Source: Siphonodentalium dalli (taxonomy: Eukaryota; Mollusca; Scaphopoda; Gadilida; Siphonodentaliidae). Taken from it: a stretch of 64,000 nt of DNA. A program made the translations under genes and the position numbers. Positions 58,235 through 64,000 of the stretch are shown here, one piece after another (the stretch's first letter is position 1; each line of letters begins with the position of its first letter). The notes below the pieces were generated by a model that saw only the letters and a list, made by a program, of their open reading frames with translations, was not told the DNA's origin and made no database searches. Location: contig CP136063.1 in the NCBI GenBank assembly GCA_032622095.1, positions 32,366,987 through 32,430,986 of the forward strand, given 5' to 3'.

Positions 58235-58322
58235 ATGGGAGGCCAAATTCACATTTAATAATTAATTGTGCTTAAGCCCAATCAAGCACAATTAATTATT
58301 AAATGTGAATTTGGCCTCTCAT
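58235..58322. repeat. Near-perfect hairpin, 39-bp arms
   Basis: Arms 58235-58273 and 58284-58322 (AATTCACATTTAATAATTAA and its complement), with one mismatch and a 10-nt loop. Confidence 0.9.
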
Positions 58323-59188
58323 AGATGTAAGATGAAATACTCCACACTAGATCTATATCACGACACCAGTGCCGTGGTGACAACTGACATGGTCTCGAAG
58401 AACCTAGATCGAGGTCTAGTGCATCTATTTTGGGTTCTCCCTGACCTATAAGGCTATACTCTGTAGCCTGTACTCTGTATCCTTCTACTGAAAGCAGCAA
58501 TCTGCGAAAGCGGTCATGTTGACCTAGTAGTAGTACTCACACTCAAAGTATTCATGATCAACCATGTACGGTGTGAACACTTCAATCGGATGGTAAATCG
58601 AATTAAATTATAATTCGAACCTAAGAACGATTCCGCACGGTCATATGATAACATTAGTTGATGTCTGCGCCGATGTTGTTTGAAGAAATGAATCGGTTTT
58701 CAATGAGAGTTCAGAATATTGACTGCATAATAATTTGCACAGGAGGCCACCATTTTTCTCTTGGCTTCAGTTTCAACAATGTGACGTCTTAGTCATGTGA
58801 CTTGGCGCTGCCCATTCGATGGCTAAGTCTCAATTGGCACCTAATTTGCATAAAACAATACACGTGACACGAACTTTGACCTATGACGTGTTAAGTAAAT
58901 AAACAAAACAACGTGCAGCAGCTGTCAAATTCGTCTGCTGTCAAATTCGTCTGCTGAGTCCTGACTCCTGTCAAAATTCTCTGCTTTGAAGACGAAGTGT
59001 TATTGAAGTCAATGACAATGAAGACAGCTTTGAAGTTTTCAAATGTGAGTAAAAACAAATTTATTTTGAATTTAAAATTAAATATGCATGAACTTGATGA
59101 AGTCTGAAGAGTTATTTGAAAATCCTCTATTTTATTAAATATTTATATAAAAATATATTAATAAGACCTACTCTCTCACTAGTCTCAG
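58323..59188. other. Intergenic DNA; weak first-exon candidate
   Basis: No gene recognised. At 59018 an ATG (Met-Lys-Thr-Ala-Leu-Lys-Phe-Ser) runs into AAATGTGAGT, which could be a splice donor, but no partner exon is evident. Confidence 0.3.
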
Positions 59189-59527
59189 GTTCCTAATATC
59201 GGTTGGCAATTATCGCAATACGATAGGGGAACACTTTGACGTTCGTACTCATATTTCACCAATTTTTGTACCTGGCTTGCCTGTCCTAAGTTTCACAGGA
59301 AAATGGCTAATTTGATTCTATTTGTCGTTATATACATATTTATCACCCCATTTATTATTCATTTTCATAAAAAATAAAATAAAAGAAGCCGAAGATGACA
59401 TGTTTAAAATGTTTGAAGCATGAATTTGGCGATAAGTTGTTATCAGAGTACGTTATACTTGTGATAGTTACGTTACGCACACAGTGTTCCCCTATCGTAT
59501 TGCGATAATCGCCAACCCTTAATATCG
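59189..59527. repeat. Inverted-repeat element, ~340 bp
   Basis: TATCGCAATACGATAGGGGA at about 59213 is repeated inverted near 59490, with outer CCTAATATCGG / CTTAATATCGG-related ends. Followed by G- and C-run sequence to about 59690, like the block at 34780. Confidence 0.75.
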
Positions 59528-59899
59528 GGGGGGGGGGGGCAGAAAAAAACTGCAGACACAGGGTGGAAAAAAAATGTTTTCTTCGGTTTGGGTACCCCCC
59601 CCCCCTCCCAAAAACAGCAAAAACTGCAGTTTTTTTCCACTGACCATTTGCCCCCCCCCCCCCCCCCAGAAAAATCAAATCTACTCCAGCCGGACAACAA
59701 CTCGGTTTGACCGGAAACCGAAAAAAACACCGGAGCACACAATTCACGAGAAGGTGCTTGGTAACTTAGTTTAGATTATTATGACTAAAATGGTCATTGT
59801 CTACCAGTAGAACGCAGATTTGTACCTCGTGATGTCATGACATATACAAACATGTACATGTATATTGGTGATCGCAACGCTTTGTATGCACTTTAAAAA

Positions 59900-60235
59900 A
59901 TGACAACTACATGTAGTCATTACCTTGACTTTGAAAAAGATGCAAATGAGATGAGTGAGATACCAGCATATAACTGTTTTCTGATACCATTGGAGGAGAA
60001 ATTGTTTAATACATGGGATAGTTCTGCAGTAAAAAATTGCCAGATAAGCGATCGCAGGGTGGAATTCTGCATTCGACTGGTAGACACTGACATAGTCGGC
60101 ATTATTAAGAGGGTTAATGGGTTCAATATCACATGTAAACCAAGACAGTGGTTATCCAAAATTGTTTTAGGTGGATTGTACTACTCATGTATATATCATT
60201 TGGATATTAAGGTTAATCCATATTCTATAAAATGA
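59900..60235 (+). other. 111-codon open frame, uncertain
   Basis: Open frame with ordinary amino-acid composition (FEKDANEMSEIPAYNCFLIP, VEFCIRLVDTDIVGIIKRVN). No family recognised, no splice or promoter evidence. It may be an exon or a chance frame. Confidence 0.25.
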
Positions 60236-60619
60236 GAGAAAATTGAAGTTGTGAGTCTGAAAATACATATTTGGAAAAAAATTACATGCAAATTTTTTCG
60301 GACAACCCCCCCTAAATGAATAAGGAAAAAATTAACGTGTCAATTTTTTACGCCTAGGTACCCCCCACCCCCGGTACGTTGTGTCCCGCAGTTTTTTTCC
60401 GGCCCCCTGCTAATATTAGTAATAATAGTGATGCCTGGTGGTTGGGAATTTCAGATGAAATTAATAATAGTGGCAATTTCACTCTATGTCTCAAATTCAA
60501 TGCTAAATAATAGTGATCATTGGTCTAATATAATATTATAAATATTTCATTAGAGAATTTGGAATTTGTTTTTTAAAAAAGATAACAATTTCTTTAAAAT
60601 TAAAGATCTATACATGTAC

Positions 60620-61010
60620 AGGTACCCCGCTCGACAAAACAAGTGTCCATTGGCACCGCGGTGTATTTGCCGTTCGGCCGCGGTGTCAGCGTTTGTAACT
60701 GCGGTTGAGCACTGCGGCTGAACGCAAGTACACTGAAGCCGAACGGCAAGTACACCATGGCTGAAAGGTAACTACAACGCGGCCGAATGGCATGTGCACC
60801 ATGGTTAGATTTCTGGTTTGTATCATCTTTTTTCAGTTTAATGAACGTACACCGCAGCAACTACACCATGGCCGAATGGCGAGTACACTGCAGCCCAACA
60901 GTAGTTAGCTGGTGGAGCCGCAGTGTTGTTGCATTTCGGCCGCGGTGGCAACGCTAACCGCATCGTGGTTAAGTGGACACTTGTTTTGTCCAGCAGGGTA
61001 CATGTACATC
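60620..61010. repeat. GC-rich interspersed repeat (CACCGCGGCC-type), copy 2
   Basis: Same family as 57440-58120: ACAAGTGTCCATTGGCACCG, then units with CGGCCGAATGG, then GTGGACACTTGTTTTGTCCA near the end. It lies inside the duplicated region. Confidence 0.8.
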
Positions 61011-61290
61011 ATTAATGTTATTATATTGTTTTATAATACACATTAGGCCTTTCATAAGTTTCATATATGGACTTAGTGTCTGAGATAAATAAATAATAAT
61101 AATAATTCATCCTGTTTTCTGTGCATCGCTGTAACTGTATGATGTACATGTATCCCTATTCATAGATTATATTTCACTCTTCAGTGCAATACGCTACCGA
61201 CTTCCCATAAGTGTTCAACAGGTTTAGAATAAAACTTGTAACTAATTGTAATATGCTAGTATCATAAAAATAACTTATTCTATTACAGGC

Positions 61291-61357
61291 ACCGTACCAG
61301 TATAAGTACTGAAATTTGTCAAGATGAAGAACAAGACCAGTTAATTTTGTCTGAAAG
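61291..61357 (+). other. Exon-like segment, copy 1
   Basis: Preceded by TTCTATTACAG and followed by GTGAGC, with an open frame between encoding STEICQDEEQDQLILSE. The flanks resemble 3' and 5' splice sites. No partner exons identified. Confidence 0.3.
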
Positions 61358-62029
61358 GTGAGCATTATATACACAGACCAATACTCTCAGGTGCCTAATA
61401 ATTGTGATGGCCTAATAATAGTGATGGGTGGGGATTTAGGCTGAAATGAATAATAGTGATGCCTGATGGTTGGGAATTTCGGATGAAATTAATAGTGGCA
61501 ATTTTACGCTATGTCTCAATGCCAAATAATAGTGATCATTGGTCTAATATAATATTATAAATACATGTATTTCATTAGAGAATTTGGAATTTGTTTTTTA
61601 AAAAAGATAACAATTTCTTTAAAATTAAAGATCTATACATGTACAGGTACATCATTAGTACATCATTAACGTTATTATATTGTTTTATAATACACATTAG
61701 GCCTTTCATAAATCATCCTGTTTTCTGTGCATCGCTGTAACTGTATGATGTATCCCTATTCTTAGATTATATTTCGCTCTTCAGTGCAGTACTAGTAACC
61801 AATTCTGATTTAATATTATAGACACACTGTGAATGTCTAATGTAATGCATCATGATTTATAAAAATCACACAAGATTGTTAATAGATCCACCCGCATCCT
61901 TAACAGTTTATTGTGTTATTTGATTTCATTTATGGTTTTATCCACACCCATTGATGTGAGGTGAGGCACATGATTACCAGCCATTAAATAGATATCTATT
62001 GTATTATATCGGATGCTTGAATTTTAGGT

Positions 62030-62430
62030 GAATTTGTTCAAGTGTATCTGTATCTGTAGATATTACAGTGAAGGAACCAATTCTGGTTGTAGACGCACTG
62101 GTCCAGGTGCTACCATGGCTGAGTAACTTTATAACCCTATGGTGACTCCAGTAGATATCTTTAACATGCACACACGAGGTGTGTACACAGGTCAGCCATT
62201 AATGTCCGCACCCGATCGGACAGCATACTGCACCCACGACAACATACCTGGACAAGTGTTGTAATGGGTGGAAGTCGTCATTTTGCATTCGGATCTTTAT
62301 TCAGTGATCTCGAATGAGACTTTTCAGCCTGACAAACTTGGTATCTTAACGAGTTCTGATTTTTGTCAGAATACCCTGACCAGGTTGCGATCCCTGGTCT
62401 GCTAGCACAAGAGACCAATACGCTACCAAC
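62030..62430 (-). mobile_element. tRNA-derived SINE, minus strand
   Basis: On the minus strand, GTTGGTAGCGTATTGG fits an A box. Downstream, CCAGG-GATCGCAA-CCTGG forms a T-arm with a B-box-like GGGATCGCAACC. A body of about 350 bp follows towards 62030. Both Pol III box elements at this spacing suggest a tRNA-headed SINE; the exact 3' end is unclear. Confidence 0.5.
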
Positions 62431-62520
62431 TTCCCATAAGTGTTCAACAGGTTTAGAATAAAACTTGTAACCAATTGTAATATGCTAGTACGGTATCATA
62501 AAAATAACTTATTCTATTAC

Positions 62521-62587
62521 AGGTACCAGTATAAGTACTGAAATTTGTCAAGATGAAGAACAAGACCAGTTAATTTTGTCTGAAAGG
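62521..62587 (+). other. Exon-like segment, copy 2
   Basis: Duplicate of 61291-61357 with the same acceptor-like and donor-like flanks, but five bases shorter at the 5' side, which changes the phase. Confidence 0.3.
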
Positions 62588-62826
62588 TGAGCATTATATA
62601 CACAGACCAATACTCTCAGGTGCCTAATAATTGTGATGGCCTAATAATAGTGATGGGTGGGGATTTAGGCTGAAATTAATAATAGTGATGCCTGATAGTT
62701 GGGAATTTCAGATGAAATTAATAATAGTGGCAATTTCAATCTGTCTCAATGCCAAATAATAGTGATCATTGGTCTAATATAATATTATAAATATTTCATT
62801 AGAGAATTTGGAATTTGTTTTTTAAA

Positions 62827-63330
62827 CGAGAGGCCTATCACGATCGGCAGATGTTAACCCATCCCTTGGCGATAGTAAATTTAAGAGAATGCAAATTTAT
62901 ATAAGAGAATGCACCGGTACAGCTAAACCACGACAGCCTTGGGTTAAATGTGAAAGGTGGCCTGGATATGGAATACTTGGGTTAAGAAAGTCCAATTGAA
63001 GTTTACAATAATAATGTATCAAATTCTACCAACAATATAGTATGGTACACAGATAAGCTGGCCCACTGCTGACCCATTAATATCAATTATATAGAGCTGT
63101 CAACAAATCATAAGAATCGTTTATGTTGAACACTGACTTCTCTATTGAACCAATACATATTATAATGACCTCAGACCATCTGAAGATATCACTCTACAGC
63201 ACAAATGTCCAAGTCTACTGATAATACCATGTGATTTTTATTGTTGAATCTTTATTTTAAATTAGATACCATTGCTTTCTTTATCAGATTATTTGCACAT
63301 CAATTGGCAGAAGTCAAACAACCTGAATTA
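62827..63330. repeat. Second copy of the repeat found in RNase H
   Basis: Follows 52608-53180 (CGAGAGGCCTATCACGATCG onward) with scattered differences to about TTATTTGCACAT. It lacks the later part with the GACGGACA run. Confidence 0.75.
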
Positions 63331-63339
63331 AAAGGGCTG

Positions 63340-63810
63340 CACCGTTCAGTTACTCTCGGGCTCCAAATAAAAGTGCAGGCCCCAATAATAGTGCAGGGGG
63401 GAAATTCCATTGAAAGTTAATAAAAGTGCAGACCCAAATAATAGTGCAGGGGAAACTCTGAGCAAGCAAAACATCAACTGTTAAACATATTATTTTTACA
63501 GTTCATGTACCGGTAGGTCAAGTATAGGAATCAACATACCGGTAGTATGGTATGTGTCATGTGGTGTTTTATTCAGTATTTAAATGTTCACATGTGTGTC
63601 ATATATATTTGTTTATAAAAGATATAAACTCATCATTTTGGTATCGGAGTCATTATCAGTCATATAGAAATCTTGAGTTTGTGCTGATTTCAATTTTCAT
63701 AGCCTCAAAATTAATATACGTGCAGACCCAAATAAGCACTGTGCAGGGGGGGATTTCCCAAGAAAATAATAAACGTGCATGCATGTTTATTTGGAGCCCA
63801 AGAGTAGATA
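63340..63810. repeat. AATAATAGTGCAGG-type simple repeats
   Basis: Variants of CCCAAATAATAGTGCAGGGG near 63380-63450 and 63715-63760, related in style to the AATAATAGTGATG blocks upstream. No gene. Confidence 0.55.
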
Positions 63811-64000
63811 AGTTCAATCCATGAATGTCACCTTCATTGTTACTATAGCTACCTTTATTGTGATTAAGTATGACAAATAACCATTAACTATTGGGGGGAT
63901 CACCGGAATCAGATTATCGACATAATGTACGTCATCTTTCTTGGCGACAATGTCAAAAAGAATAGTTCCGGCTTGTATTCCACGAGAGGTATACACTAAT

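Larger units (their letters stand above)
60420..62826. repeat. Repeated blocks with AATAATAGTGAT motifs
   Basis: A ~200-bp block containing GTGATCATTGGTCTAATATA and TTAGAGAATTTGGAATTTG occurs at about 60420-60620, 61450-61650 and 62690-62826. A second block (61185-61440) is repeated at 62418-62650. Together these form a partial tandem duplication of about 1.23 kb. Confidence 0.8.

Noticed and set aside
59355-59774. Gly- and Pro-rich frames near 59.5 kb
   Set aside because: Produced by long G and C homopolymer runs.

Overview
This window is nuclear DNA of an invertebrate animal, AT-rich and crowded with transposable elements. A mollusc or similar marine invertebrate is likely, but that is inferred only from the element mix: a Polinton/Maverick, a Penelope-like element with ribozymes, a Ty3-type LTR element, palindromic foldback repeats and minisatellites. 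I see no intact host gene, tRNA, rRNA or CRISPR array.

1-2.9, 17.5-19.8 and 31.1-32.1 kb: copies of one tandem repeat of about 1.36 kb. A Polinton/Maverick (adintovirus-like) element has inserted into this array. Its outer ends are at 2943 and 31105, flanked by the same 6-bp duplication (AGCATT). Empty versions of that site survive in neighbouring units.

2.9-17.5 kb: the Polinton body. The left 4 kb holds small divergent and convergent genes: an OTU/vertnin-like protein, two unknowns and a frameshifted histone H4. They share duplicated bidirectional promoter modules, and all four end in a histone-type 3' stem-loop. To the right, mostly on the plus strand, lie a broken protein-primed type DNA polymerase B, an unknown protein, a packaging ATPase, three structural-type or unknown proteins, a broken retroviral-type integrase with chromodomain, a small membrane protein, a probable minor capsid protein, a basic core-like protein, a frameshifted major capsid protein, a putative zinc-binding protein and an adenain-type protease. 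The order and near-zero spacing are those of a virus-like element, but several genes carry stops or frameshifts, so this copy is dead or dying.

19.8-30.5 kb: a 10.8-kb inverted repeat built from a Penelope-like retroelement. It has three copies of a reverse transcriptase C-terminal fragment, hammerhead ribozyme motifs at the terminal repeats and an internal array of about 160-bp units. It abuts a second Polinton right end (30548-31105).

32-47 kb: non-coding DNA with a 175-bp palindrome (35.3 kb), a 3.7-kb near-perfect palindrome of an inverted-repeat element (37.1-40.8 kb), a 45-bp minisatellite (41.7-43.4 kb) and small hairpins.

47.2-54.2 kb: a Ty3/Gypsy-type LTR element with 5' LTR, primer-binding site, an extra leader ORF, gag and protease-RT-RNase H. 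The RNase H region is split by a 1.2-kb repeat, and no integrase or 3' LTR is visible.

54-64 kb: repeat-rich intergenic DNA with a MITE and its target duplication, inverted repeats, a GC-rich interspersed repeat, a tRNA-derived SINE and a duplicated exon-like cassette.
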